Shown here piece after piece: positions 34,360-43,282 of a stretch of 64,000 bases of DNA. Numbering within the stretch: position 1 is the stretch's first letter; the number at the start of each line of letters is the position of its first letter. Both the position numbers and the translations under genes were made by a program. The notes under the pieces were generated by a model that did not search any database, was not told where the DNA came from, and was given only the letters and a program-made list of their open reading frames with translations. Source of the stretch: Streptomyces curacoi (GTDB lineage: Bacteria > Actinomycetota > Actinomycetes > Streptomycetales > Streptomycetaceae); contig NZ_KQ947998.1 of NCBI RefSeq assembly GCF_001513975.1, forward strand, positions 1 through 64,000, read 5' to 3'.

Positions 34360-35103
34360 ATGAGTCAGCCGCCGTTCCAACCGCCTCCGCCGCCGTCGCA
34401 GCCACCGCAGAACTCCTACAACCCGTACAACCAACCCGCCCCGCCGCAGCAGGCCCCGGGGTTCGGCCCGCCGCCCGCCGCCGGGCAGCCCCCGATGCCG
34501 GCCGGGCCGCCGCCGGTCCCTGGCCAGCCCCCGATGCACCCGGGCACGGCACCGGCCCCGGGACAGCCGCCGATGCAGCCGATGCAGCCCATGTACGCCG
34601 CACCGCCCTTCCAGGCCCCCTTCGGGCAGCAGCCGCGCTCAAGCGGCCATCCGGTCGGCGCGGCCTTCCTCGCCTTCTTCGTCTCGGTCATCGTCTCGAT
34701 GCTCTACAGCGGCCTCATCCTGCTGACGTACAAAGACCTCACGCTCACCACGGCCAACACCCTTTACCTGGGCCATGCGTTGATCAACGGAGCGATTGTC
34801 GGCACCTTGGTCGGCGCGGTCGGTCACCGCAGCCATGGCGCCTGGAGCGCCGGGGTCGTCATCGCCGCACTTGGCGCCTTCTTCGGCTACACCAACGCCT
34901 GGCCGCTCATCGTCGCCGAGAGCCAATCGCCCGCTGCCGTCTGGGATCTATTGGGGTACGACATCTTCTTGCCGGCCAAGGCCTGGTGGAAGGACGAATC
35001 CGCCGGAGGAGTCGACTGGTTCTCACCGCTCGGCCTCGTGGTCGCCGCAGCCGCCGCTTGGGGCCTCGCCTACCTCACGGGTAACAAGCGCGGACGGGTA
35101 TGA
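34360..35103 (+). CDS. Proline-rich membrane protein
   Basis: This 247-residue protein has residues 1-95 that are Pro/Gln/Gly-rich (QPPFQPPPPPSQPP and GQPPMP repeats), then four hydrophobic segments (about 105-130, 140-165, 170-190 and 215-235). ESX and divisome accessory proteins in actinobacteria share this layout, but no motif identifies it. It reads rightward just before the leftward substrate cassette. The 199 bases ahead of it hold no supportable gene. Function unknown. Confidence 0.65.
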   Translation: MSQPPFQPPPPPSQPPQNSYNPYNQPAPPQQAPGFGPPPAAGQPPMPAGPPPVPGQPPMHPGTAPAPGQPPMQPMQPMYAAPPFQAPFGQQPRSSGHPVGAAFLAFFVSVIVSMLYSGLILLTYKDLTLTTANTLYLGHALINGAIVGTLVGAVGHRSHGAWSAGVVIAALGAFFGYTNAWPLIVAESQSPAAVWDLLGYDIFLPAKAWWKDESAGGVDWFSPLGLVVAAAAAWGLAYLTGNKRGRV

Positions 35104-35239
35104 CTTCTCGCCAGATGCCGGTCCGGGCCACCGCGTGGTTTGCGGCCGGGCAGCTGGCATCTGGCCCGCCGAGGACGAGGAGCCGCCTTCGGGCATCGGC
35201 CGTCAGCCAGCTTCAGACAGAGCCTTCAATCAGCCTGCC

Positions 35240-35632
35240 TCAACGGAACGCCGCGCTGTCACCGATGCCCGCCAACGCTCCCCCGATACAGGTGACCGCC
35301 ATCGCCCAGCGGGTCCGGCCGATCCGGGCCAGCACGAAACCCCAGCCGCTGAGGGCCGCGCCCACGGCATACAGAGCGACCCAGGCACCTACCACGTCGC
35401 CCCCAACGAGGCGTACGACAGTCAGGACCAGGCAGATGACGGCGACCAACCCGGGCAACACCGCGTACACACCACGTGCCTGCCGCGCATCGCGCCGACT
35501 GTCCTCGGCGAGCCCCTGTCGGTCCTGAGCCTGGAACTGCGCGCGCAGCTCGTCCGCGCTCACCCCGGACGACCGCGGCTGCCCGCCCGTCTCATCCGGC
35601 CTGTTCGTCGCCTCGCCGCCATGCGTTGTCAT
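35240..35632 (-). CDS. Three-helix membrane protein, paralogue of 21631-22038
   Basis: This 130-residue protein has a polar N-terminal 48 residues rich in Gln/Asp/Arg, then three hydrophobic helices (about 52-72, 80-100 and 108-125), with RIGRTRWAMAV matching the RARTRWAMMA of the paralogue 14 kb upstream. It is the last gene of a leftward run that begins with the charged SLY-ended gene at 37695 and contains the large WXG-type substrate. Function unknown. Confidence 0.65.
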   Translation of the reverse strand: MTTHGGEATNRPDETGGQPRSSGVSADELRAQFQAQDRQGLAEDSRRDARQARGVYAVLPGLVAVICLVLTVVRLVGGDVVGAWVALYAVGAALSGWGFVLARIGRTRWAMAVTCIGGALAGIGDSAAFR

Positions 35633-35689
35633 GGCAGCGGAGCTTAGCGACCGAACGCACCCCTGCTTTCGTGCGCCCAGCCGATCGCG

Positions 35690-35974
35690 TTACAAGCTCT
35701 CGAGGTACGCAAGTCCAAGCATCAACGGCAGTGAGGCGAGGGCGAGCCCGAACGCCGTGGCCGACATTCCCGTATGGATCTCTCGTTTGCCGCGGATCCC
35801 GAGATAAGCGGCGATCAGCGGAAGGACGCAGCCGACGAGGAAGCTGAAGTGCCAGCCGACATCCCCGATGAGGAATATCGTGAGGCCCCAGCAGGCCGGT
35901 ACCGATCCGAGGCTCAAGTAGCACGAACGCGTGAGGAAGCGCTCGAGATCGTCGACCCCGCCGAAGAGACCCAT
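35690..35974 (-). CDS. Small membrane protein in substrate cassette
   Basis: This 94-residue protein has three hydrophobic segments (about residues 22-45, 45-62 and 70-92), reading GLTIFLIGDVGW and FLVGCVLPLIAAYLG. ATG 35974 is the best start I can find, with GGAGAAAGG 10-15 bases upstream. A tandem ETAETAENAENAE-encoding repeat lies just upstream. It sits 84 bases after the large substrate gene. No family recognised. Confidence 0.55.
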   Translation of the reverse strand: MGLFGGVDDLERFLTRSCYLSLGSVPACWGLTIFLIGDVGWHFSFLVGCVLPLIAAYLGIRGKREIHTGMSATAFGLALASLPLMLGLAYLESL

Positions 35975-36057
35975 GCCCCTGATCGCCTTTCTCCGCGTCT
36001 CCGCGTTCTCCGCGTTCTCCGCTGTCTCAGCTGTTTCCGCTGTTCTCGCTTTTTCCG

Positions 36058-37188
36058 CTACACCGCCTGGTGGTCGTAACCACCAGTACCCACCTGGGGA
36101 AATCCGTCCGCCGCCGAGAACCCGTTGACGGCCGCGGACATGGCCATGCCGAGCGCGCTCAGCGCCAACGCGAACTTGTCGAACGCCTGGGCCGCCTCGG
36201 CCCACATCTGCATGAGCCGGATGGCCTGCGCCGCGGCGAGCGCGAACATGGCCACGGAGGCGGCCTGCCCGCCGACGGGGATCGCGTTGACGGCCTGCGC
36301 CGCGAGCAGGTTGACCAGCCAGATGACGAGCAGGTCGCAGAACATCACCAGGAAGCCCTTAAGGAATTCCGCGAACTGGAACGCCATCTGCGCCGCCTGC
36401 GCGTAGCACTCTTGCAGAGACTTGAAGGTCTCCTTGATCTCGTCGAGTTTCTTGATGAACTCGTCGAAGTACACGGTGGCGGCGTCCGCGGCGTTGCCGT
36501 CCCAGCTGAGGCCGACGTTCTGATTTCCCTTGCGCACGTTGGCGGCCAACGCGTCGCAGAACGACGCGAGATTGCCCCATACGTCGGAGCAGTCGTTGTA
36601 CTTGTTCCAGTCCCCGAAGACCCAGTTCGTGCAGACGCCGAAGGGGTCGAAGTCGAAGAGCAGTTTGGACGCCTCCACCGCCATCGCCGAGGGGCTGCCC
36701 AGGTCGAGGGCGCTGCCGAGCGTCTTCTGCACGGGGTTCATGTTGTACTCGTCCGCGTGACCCGACGCGTACTTGGCGAAGGGATTGGTGGGATCGCCCG
36801 GCGGCTTCAGCGTATCGACGGCGTCACTGGCGTCGGAGAAGTCCTGCGGGTCGCCGCCTGAGCCTCCGCCCGACACTTTGGACCCCGGATAGGTGGCGTC
36901 GAGTTTCGCCGCCTCGTCGCTGTCCGTCTCCCGGTAGTACTTGGCCGTGCCCGTGAGTTCCTTCTCGGACGCCTCCAGAACGCTCTTGATCTTCCCAAGC
37001 GCCTTCTTGGCCTCGCTCACATATTGGTCGTGGTCACCCGCGACGAGGTCCCAGGCCTCGCCGCCCACGGACTTTTCGATCTGCGCGTGATTGCCGGTGT
37101 ACGAGACGGCCTGCGCACTGCCTTCCGCGGCACGCCCCACCAGCTTCGCGAAGCCGTCGATCGCACCCGGTTCCACACGGAAGTTCAC
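36058..37188 (-). CDS. ESX substrate candidate with two WXG-type regions and YxxxD
   Basis: In this 376-residue protein, residues 1-90 form a helical hairpin with Trp46 at the turn and a YxxxD export-type signal Tyr85-Arg-Glu-Thr-Asp89. A second helical hairpin holds Trp229-Asp-Gly231 (LSWDG), followed by a strongly hydrophobic 265-330 region and a Tyr-rich tail. The first half fits a WXG100-like secreted partner domain; the second resembles a WXG repeat. It is flanked by small helper genes on both sides in the same direction, forming one substrate cassette. The destination and activity are unknown. Confidence 0.75.
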   Translation of the reverse strand: MNFRVEPGAIDGFAKLVGRAAEGSAQAVSYTGNHAQIEKSVGGEAWDLVAGDHDQYVSEAKKALGKIKSVLEASEKELTGTAKYYRETDSDEAAKLDATYPGSKVSGGGSGGDPQDFSDASDAVDTLKPPGDPTNPFAKYASGHADEYNMNPVQKTLGSALDLGSPSAMAVEASKLLFDFDPFGVCTNWVFGDWNKYNDCSDVWGNLASFCDALAANVRKGNQNVGLSWDGNAADAATVYFDEFIKKLDEIKETFKSLQECYAQAAQMAFQFAEFLKGFLVMFCDLLVIWLVNLLAAQAVNAIPVGGQAASVAMFALAAAQAIRLMQMWAEAAQAFDKFALALSALGMAMSAAVNGFSAADGFPQVGTGGYDHQAV

Positions 37189-37269
37189 TTCTCCCCCATC
37201 GCCTGCATCGGCTGATGCCGTCGGTGGTCCGGCCGCAGGACACGGCCATTCGCCACCACGTACGGCCGC

Positions 37270-37695
37270 TCAGTACAAGGACCAGCCGCGCCCGTCGTGA
37301 CGCGACTTCACACCGGACCGGTTCTCGGACTCCGCACGCCGCTCGTCATCGAGCTGGCGCCGCTCCTCCGCAAGTCGGCGCTCCCCCTCCGCGGCGAGCT
37401 CGTCACGCTCGCGGTCGGACATGGAAGCCCACTTCTCAGCAAGCGGAGCTGCCTGCTCCACGGCCTGCTCGGCGTACGCCGACACATTGGCGGCCTCGCG
37501 CAGGCTCATGCGCCCGGAGAGGACCTCCCGAGCCATCTCCTTGAGGGCGTCGCCTCCCAGCCCCGAGGCGAGATGCTCCAAGGACTGCCGCAGGATCTTG
37601 ACCTGGGCGGGGTCCTGCTGGGTCATCTCCAGGAACTCGGAGTCGTCCACGGGCTTGCCGGAGCTGTTGGGAGAGCTGTCCAAGGGGTACCTCAT
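37270..37695 (-). CDS. Helical charged protein with SLY end, paralogue of 20408-20836
   Basis: This 141-residue protein is made of charged helices with VLSGRMSLREAANVSAYAEQ and KWASMSDRERDELAAE, then a long polar tail ending RGWSLY. It has the same architecture as the 142-residue protein at 20408-20836, whose tail ends GGFSLY. The pair share a terminal G-[FW]-S-L-Y. ATG 37695 is used though its upstream region lacks a clear ribosome site. It is directly followed by the large two-WXG substrate gene, suggesting a chaperone or export partner. Confidence 0.6.
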   Translation of the reverse strand: MRYPLDSSPNSSGKPVDDSEFLEMTQQDPAQVKILRQSLEHLASGLGGDALKEMAREVLSGRMSLREAANVSAYAEQAVEQAAPLAEKWASMSDRERDELAAEGERRLAEERRQLDDERRAESENRSGVKSRHDGRGWSLY

Positions 37696-37878
37696 CGGAG
37701 GGTCGGCGTGAATCGACCGGCGTGAACCTACCAATGCACCTGCGAACGGTTCAACACACAGCCGGTGCGGGAACCTCATGGATTGTGTCAACGCGCTGAA
37801 GACCGCCGCTTGTTGGCCTTGCGGAGCCACCTGTTGGCCAGCTTGATCGTTTACTTCAGGGCCGATCACGTATGTCCC

Positions 37879-37895
37879 GGAATTCTCCGAATTCC
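37879..37895. promoter_or_regulatory. Perfect inverted repeat GGAATTC-TCC-GAATTCC
   Basis: Two 7-base arms that are exact complements surround TCC in the 240-base gap ahead of the substrate cassette, whose genes read leftward from 37695. It is 184 bases upstream of that start. It is a possible operator. It has AT-rich arms in a GC-rich context. Confidence 0.45.
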
Positions 37896-37935
37896 TCCCG
37901 AACGAACTCGCCGTCTGCCGCTGGGCAGTGGCAGC

Positions 37936-38604
37936 TCACCCCGTGTACGGAACCGGGTCGAGGTGACTCAGCCGGAGCGGGAACGCGTCCGACATCCGGC
38001 TCCATCCCTCGCCCCAGAAGCGGACCGTGCACCACGAACCATCGACGAAGCCGATCTCGTGGTCGCCGCCCGCCACGTCACTGCGATCCCGGATCCAGGT
38101 CACATTTCGAATATCAGTGGCCCACCCCGCTTCGACCAAACCGGGCTGGCCGGTCAAAGAACGCACGCGGGACACGTACACGATCTGCAGGCGGCGGTCG
38201 GTCACCTGCATCACCAGGGCTACCTGGCTTGCCGGGTTTTTCGTCCGAGGCACCAGGCCGCGGGCCAGATGGCCGGCCATGCTGTTCCAGCCGCCGTGGA
38301 ACGGCTTGCCCGGCCTTTTCTTCTCACGCTCCATCAATGCTTCGACCAGCCACTCGACCGGGTTCCAGGAGGTGGCCGTGAATATCCTCACGAGCCAGTA
38401 CACCGGCTTCAAGAACAAGCCACCGAGCGTACGGCGCTCGGATCGCAGAACGCGCGGGCGACGAAAACGGCTCGGTGACGGTGCTCGTTCGGCCAGAACG
38501 ACCCCGTGATCAGCACGCAGCACCTCACCGGTCGGCACCAACGCCCTCGCCCGCTCGAACTCGAACCTGTTGCGGACGGAGTCCGTCTGATTCCTTCTAG
38601 CCAC
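37936..38604 (-). CDS. Uncharacterised protein of the substrate cassette
   Basis: This 222-residue basic protein has an N-terminal 70 residues rich in Arg, a hydrophobic patch (about residues 62-80, GGLFLKPVYWLVRIF), and a beta-rich C-terminus (QVALVMQVTDRRLQIVYVSR and EIGFVDGSWCTVRFWGEGW). I do not recognise a domain; the later half could be a small PH- or SH3-like fold. GTG at 38604. It precedes the SLY-ended gene by 240 bases and reads in the same direction. Confidence 0.6.
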   Translation of the reverse strand: MARRNQTDSVRNRFEFERARALVPTGEVLRADHGVVLAERAPSPSRFRRPRVLRSERRTLGGLFLKPVYWLVRIFTATSWNPVEWLVEALMEREKKRPGKPFHGGWNSMAGHLARGLVPRTKNPASQVALVMQVTDRRLQIVYVSRVRSLTGQPGLVEAGWATDIRNVTWIRDRSDVAGGDHEIGFVDGSWCTVRFWGEGWSRMSDAFPLRLSHLDPVPYTG

Positions 38605-39197
38605 CCGAAATCGCCCTTCGCTGTCCAGCCCAGGTTCTGACGAGGTTCGGTACGGCGGTTTGAGGCGCTGCGAACAAGAACGCCGGCTCGTAACCCAAGG
38701 CCCCCGCCTGGATGATCACCGCCGCGAATGTAGCGCATGAGGCCGGTCTCGTGACCCTTGAGCCATTGCGCAGCGCCACCCTGGTAGCTCCCCCTCCTGC
38801 GTATGTGCGTGAATGCGGCGCGTGTGGTGGATGTTCAGCGGAGGACTGCTGGACCTACGACAACCGCCCCCACTCGTGGACGGAGTTGCAGCCTGCCCCA
38901 CTTCAGCGCGCACAGACGGCCACGGAACTCAAGTTCAGTTGCAGCCCTGGGCGTCCTGGCCGCGCTCGTGGGCGCACTCGTCCTGTGACGCCCTTGTCCG
39001 CATCCTGAGGAACCTCAATGACACAACCGCACGGGTACGGGAACGCCACGACGGACGCCCCGCCAGGAGACCGGACGGACGGGCCTCGGCCGCCTCATCG
39101 GCGTGGGCGATCGGCCACTGTCCATGGGAAGCTTCACCACTTCGGGGAGCTTCACCATCTGCCAAGGGCTACTGACAGCCCACCGATGGCGTCCCGT
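38605..39197. other. Gap of 593 bases with a truncated gene start
   Basis: No complete gene is visible. At 39018 an ATG with a good GAGGAA site (39006-39011) starts MTQPHGYGNATTDAPPGDRTD, in the style of proline/glycine-rich N-termini of ESX membrane proteins. The reading frame then runs into unlikely sequence opposite the mycosin gene with no membrane segment. A short reading ending with a hydrophobic stretch (GVLAALVGALVL, to 38988) is just upstream. Both look like remnants of lost genes. Confidence 0.45.
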
Positions 39198-40382
39198 TCA
39201 GAACTGTCCTGGCGGCGGGGCCATGCCCGTAACGCCGGAAGCCGCCCTGCGACGGCCCCGCAGGGCCAAGAACAGCCCGCCGATCAACATCAACAGCCCT
39301 ACGCCGGCGGCACCCAGACCGGTCAGCCACACTTCCTGCTCCATCGGAGGATGGGTGGTCCTGGGCGTGCCCACGGGAGTTGCGAAGTGCTTCTTGCCCT
39401 CGTATTTTACCGGCACTGTCTTGTCATCAAGCGGCGAGGCCGCGGCCTTCACGGCGGCGGGTGCATTGATCTGCCCGTACCCGAGGAGAGCGTTCCCACC
39501 ACCTTGAGGGTGGCGGGCAGTGCTGGTGAGGATCGCACGCACCTGGGCCGGCGTGAGCTTGGGGTTCTGGGAGAGCATCAGCGCCACGACGCCTGACGCG
39601 AGCGCAGTTGCCGGAGACGTGCCCTGGATCGACTCGAGGCCACCCGTGTTCTTCGCGCTGGTGATGTCCACACCCGGGGCGGCCACTTCGTTGTACGTGT
39701 GGACGGTCGAGAACTCGGCGTGCCCGCCACCCTGGTTCGTCGCTGCTACAGCAATCACGCCGGCGTAACCGGGTGGGAAGGCGGTCTCATTGAGTCTCCC
39801 TCCACTGTTTCCGGCCGCCGCGAGGACCGGCACGCCATGACTCACTGCATAGCCGATGACTGCAACCTCTGCCGAGTCCGCGAAGTTGGCGACTTCGCCG
39901 GTCCCCAGAGACAACGAGATCACATCGGCGCCATGGTCCACTGCGTAGTAGACACCGCTCGCGACCGGACTCGTGCCCTGCCGTCGCTCGACGCTGCCGT
40001 CTCCCTTCTCCTCCTCGTCGTTGAGAACCCTCACCGAAAGGATCTTGGCCTTGGGCGCGACCTTGAGCACGTCTGACGCCATGTTGGTGCCATGCACACC
40101 CCACTCGGGGCTCTGCCAGTCAAGACCATCGTCGAAGTAGTCGGGGCCGGTGGTCACTCTCCCCTTGAGCGCAGGATGGTCAGCCACCACTCCGCTGTCC
40201 AGGACGGCCACGATGACGCCTTCACCCTGATCGAGCTGGTGCGCTGACGAAAGACCAAGGGCATCGCTCTCCCACCCGCCGGGAATGGCAGATGCGGCGT
40301 GTGCGGGGGCCGTCGGCAGTGTGCAGAGGAGACCGCTCAACGCAGCTGTGACGACAGCAGTCCTCGTTCGTCGGTCGTTCAC
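39198..40382 (-). CDS. Mycosin 1 (subtilisin-like ESX protease)
   Basis: This 394-residue S8 serine protease has a signal peptide (about residues 1-31), the catalytic triad Asp62 (VAVLDSGV), His97 (VHGTNMAS) and Ser256 (QGTSPATA), a C-terminal hydrophobic anchor (about 340-365), and a short basic tail. Length and layout match mycosins (MycP), membrane-anchored proteases that stabilise ESX complexes. The GTG start overlaps the previous gene's TGA by 4 bases (GTGA). It is one of three mycosins in the locus and probably works with the frameshifted gene upstream. Confidence 0.85.
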   Translation of the reverse strand: MNDRRTRTAVVTAALSGLLCTLPTAPAHAASAIPGGWESDALGLSSAHQLDQGEGVIVAVLDSGVVADHPALKGRVTTGPDYFDDGLDWQSPEWGVHGTNMASDVLKVAPKAKILSVRVLNDEEEKGDGSVERRQGTSPVASGVYYAVDHGADVISLSLGTGEVANFADSAEVAVIGYAVSHGVPVLAAAGNSGGRLNETAFPPGYAGVIAVAATNQGGGHAEFSTVHTYNEVAAPGVDITSAKNTGGLESIQGTSPATALASGVVALMLSQNPKLTPAQVRAILTSTARHPQGGGNALLGYGQINAPAAVKAAASPLDDKTVPVKYEGKKHFATPVGTPRTTHPPMEQEVWLTGLGAAGVGLLMLIGGLFLALRGRRRAASGVTGMAPPPGQF

Positions 40383-41264
40383 CAGTCCGTCCCCCCGAGC
40401 TGCAGGTCGTCCATGTGCAGTGAGAACATCTCGACGAGCGTTTCCGCCTCGGCGTACCAGGACTCCCGGTCGGCACTGACTTCGAGGTCGTCGTCCCCCC
40501 AAGCGCCTGGCAGGTTTCCTGCAAGCCGCCCGTCGACCGCGCCCGTGGTGGCGGCGATGGCATAGGGCATGTGCTCACCGCTGGTGGAGTCCAGCGCTAC
40601 TCCGTTACGTACGTCCGCCTTCCAGCCGGCGGCCGGAGTGCCTGGCACGGGCAGGGGGGCCACCGTTCCCTCTGCTTCCAGTTCCTCGTAGGCCTGGGCG
40701 AGCTTCACATTCGCGCCGTCCCCGGGCAACACAATGAGTGCGACCGTAGCCACCATGTCCCCGGTGGGGTCGACATAGGTGGCGCGCAGCACGGCCTTGC
40801 ATCCACCCGCTCCGCGTTCGCCAGTGTCTTCCCCGTCAGTCCCTTGCTACAGGACGTCTCAGGAGAGATTCCGAGCCGACGCCAGTACGCGTACTTGGGA
40901 TTGGTGAGATCCCCGAGACGGCCGTCACGCCCTCCGATGGTGTCCGGAAAGATGCTGTCGGCGGGTTCATCCGACCAAATCACCTCTCCGTACTCGGGAT
41001 TGTCTATCGTCTGCAGGCTGTTGCCGTAAGCGTGCGCAGCGAGCGCGCCGCCTCCCAAGGTGGGGAGCACGCCGAAGAGTCCGAGAATCGAACCGATCAC
41101 GATGCGCGCAGTGCGCCTGCCGCCGCTTGGAGCACCGGGAGGAGCAGGGGGAGCCACTGGCTGCATCCCTGTAGGCACGGGCGGCCCTTGGACCGGCCCC
41201 CACTGCTGCTGGTGCTGGTGCTGCTGTTGCTGCTGCCAGCCGGCACACCTTCCCCGTAAGTCAC
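40379..41264 (-). pseudogene. Frameshifted membrane protein upstream of mycosin 1
   Basis: Two overlapping readings give one protein: a Gln-rich start and one membrane helix (RRTARIVIGSILGLFGVLPTLGGGALA), continuing to TLANAER, then LRATYVDPTGDMVATVALIVLPGDG in another frame to the stop. One extra base in the run of three C (40806-40808 on the plus strand) restores AERGGCKAVLRATY. A GTG at 41264 preceded by AAGG reads MTYGEGVPA, which would need a second frame change. The gene overlaps mycosin 1, so a break would be expected to affect it. Confidence 0.7.
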
Positions 41265-41468
41265 GCGACACCTTATGGCGTTCGCGAACGCAGCGAGGCA
41301 TGCCCTCGTGGGGTTCTCATGTGTGATTCGCGATCGAAATGTGCAGCCCGCCGATAGCTGACGACAGGGGTGCTGTACGGGCCGGTCGGCTTTCAAGGAA
41401 CGGTAGAGCGGCGCATGAGTGCTCAAAGGACTGCGAGGGGGCGACGGGCCGCACGGATGAGCCGTGAA

Positions 41469-41489
41469 GGCCCTGCAAACAGCAGGGCC
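41469..41489. terminator. Short hairpin between divergent genes
   Basis: GGCCCTGC (41469-41476) pairs with GCAGGGCC (41482-41489) around an AAACA loop, 103 bases ahead of the rightward gene at 41572. It lacks a U-run. Its role is unclear: leader hairpin of the rightward operon or a barrier. Confidence 0.5.
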
Positions 41490-41571
41490 CGATTCCAGGC
41501 ACTCGACGCCTGCTGGCTATCTTGTTGCAGCAGCTAATCGCTGCGCCATGCGAGACAGGGGGACACCAGCC

Positions 41572-41874
41572 ATGGGAGCGGGCTTCAAGGTAGACATATC
41601 CGAGCTGGACTCACTGGTCAGGGAACTTCACCGAAGTCAGGACGAGATGCGTGCAGCGCTGAACGCACTGCGTGACACCGGCCCGAAGACCACGGGAAGC
41701 AAAGAACTCGACAACGCCTGCGACGAGTTCCACGACAGCTGGGACGACGCGATCACGAAGATCGCCGAGGGTACGCAGGCGATCGAGGACGGCGTGAAGA
41801 AGACCCGCGACAGCTACCGGGACGTCGAGACGGCCCTGCGCGACGGCTTCGCCGGGAAGGGCGGCACCCGGTGA
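41572..41874 (+). CDS. WXG100-family-sized protein with YxxxE signal
   Basis: This protein is exactly 100 residues long, two helices with a Trp57-Asp-Asp turn (SWDD) in place of W-x-G and a C-terminal Tyr82-Arg-Asp-Val-Glu86 (YxxxE) export-type motif. ATG 41572 follows AGGGGGA by 8 bases. GTG of the next gene overlaps its stop by 4 bases (GTGA), so the two proteins probably form a co-secreted pair, as in other WXG100 systems. The missing W-x-G glycine is unusual. Confidence 0.8.
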   Translation: MGAGFKVDISELDSLVRELHRSQDEMRAALNALRDTGPKTTGSKELDNACDEFHDSWDDAITKIAEGTQAIEDGVKKTRDSYRDVETALRDGFAGKGGTR

Positions 41875-43280
41875 GCAGCGACTCGTACCCCGCGCTCGGC
41901 TTCGACCCCGCGCCGGGCAGTCCCGGCAACGTGGACTCACTCGCTGCCCGCGCCAAGAGGGCGGCGGACGCGCTCGACAACGCTCAGAACAGCATCAAGC
42001 GCCTCACGGGGAACGTCACCTGGGCTGGAGACGCCGCCTCGGCGTTCTCGAAGAAGGTCGGGGAACTGCCCCGCTATCTGAAGGACAGCCAGGAGGCGAT
42101 GCGCACGGCGTCGTCGGAGCTGTCGAAGTGGCGCGAGGCACTGGCCCACTACCAGAACACGGCCCGCACGTACGAGGCTCAGGCCAAGGCGGCCAAGGGC
42201 CAGATCAGCACCGCGGAGAAGGCCAAGGACGCCGCGACGAGCCGCTACAACCAGGCGGCATCCGATCCCGCGTTCCGCCTCAGCGGCCAGTACTTCACCG
42301 GCCCCGCTCTGCAGGACGCCCAAGCGAAGATCGACGCGGCGAGCTCTCGGCTGCAGCAGGCCGACGGCGAGTTGTCGGCAGCCTCGGCTCGGCTGGACCA
42401 GGCTGAGCGTGAACTCGAGGAGATCATCAAGCAGGGCGAGCGGCTGCTCGAGGAGCACCAGGCCGAGGCCCGCGGGGTCGCGAGTCACCTGCGCAAAGCG
42501 ACCGAGAAGGCACCCGACCCAGGGTTCTGGGAGCGCCTGGGCGATGAGCTCCAGAAGTGGGGGCACAGCATCCAGGAGTGGTGCGCCCGGCACAAGGACC
42601 TGCTGAAGACGATCGGTGACTGGCTGAGCAACATCTCCGCCGTCCTCGGCATCCTGGCGCTGCTGACCCTGTGGTGCCCACCGCTGTCCGGGGCGCTCGC
42701 GCTGGCCAGTGCGGGCTTTTCGGCGGGGGCGCTCCTGACCCATGGTGCGGCCAAGATCGGTGGCGCCGATATCGGGCTGATGGACCTCGCGGGCGACGCT
42801 CTCGGCACCGTTCCGGGCTTGGGTTTCGCCAAGACAGCCATCACCGGCACAGCGAAGGTCGTGGTACGCGCTGAGAAGGCGGGAGAACTGGTGACATCGG
42901 TCGACGGTGCGGCGAGGGCCGCTCGGCTGGGCAAGCTCGTGGATGACGGAATCGCAACAGCGGAGGACTTCGGTCGAGCGGGTAACCGACTCCTCCGCGG
43001 CGCTGAGGGCCAGGTCTTCGAGGCTCAAGGCGCCGCGAACAAGTTGAAGCTTGCCTGGGAGAATTCGGTGGCCAAGAACATGGGTGCCTCGATGGGTGAG
43101 ACCGGGCTCAACACCATTGTCGCCAACACTCCAGGGCTCAGGAACCTCGAGTCCCTGCAAGCAGCGATACGTGCCGACGGAACCTTGGATCCAACGTCCT
43201 GGTGGTCGAAGGGCCCCCAGCTCGCGATGCAGGTGCCGGGCGCCGTGAGCGGCATTTATGACAGCGTGACGGGAGATTAG
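41871..43280 (+). CDS. Long WXG/coiled-coil ESX substrate
   Basis: In this 469-residue protein, residues 1-100 form a WXG-type hairpin with Trp51-Ala-Gly53 (TWAGDAASAF). A long coiled-coil follows (about 100-210, with SSRLQQADGELSAASARLDQAE), then FWERLGDELQKWGHSIQEW, two hydrophobic segments (about 240-300) and a C-terminal domain of unknown fold. This order (WXG, coiled coil, hydrophobic pair, effector region) matches T7SS effectors and CpnT-like proteins. The last domain carries no known toxin motif I can see. The downstream gene starts 2 bases after its stop. Confidence 0.75.
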   Translation: MSSDSYPALGFDPAPGSPGNVDSLAARAKRAADALDNAQNSIKRLTGNVTWAGDAASAFSKKVGELPRYLKDSQEAMRTASSELSKWREALAHYQNTARTYEAQAKAAKGQISTAEKAKDAATSRYNQAASDPAFRLSGQYFTGPALQDAQAKIDAASSRLQQADGELSAASARLDQAERELEEIIKQGERLLEEHQAEARGVASHLRKATEKAPDPGFWERLGDELQKWGHSIQEWCARHKDLLKTIGDWLSNISAVLGILALLTLWCPPLSGALALASAGFSAGALLTHGAAKIGGADIGLMDLAGDALGTVPGLGFAKTAITGTAKVVVRAEKAGELVTSVDGAARAARLGKLVDDGIATAEDFGRAGNRLLRGAEGQVFEAQGAANKLKLAWENSVAKNMGASMGETGLNTIVANTPGLRNLESLQAAIRADGTLDPTSWWSKGPQLAMQVPGAVSGIYDSVTGD

Positions 43281-43282
43281 CC

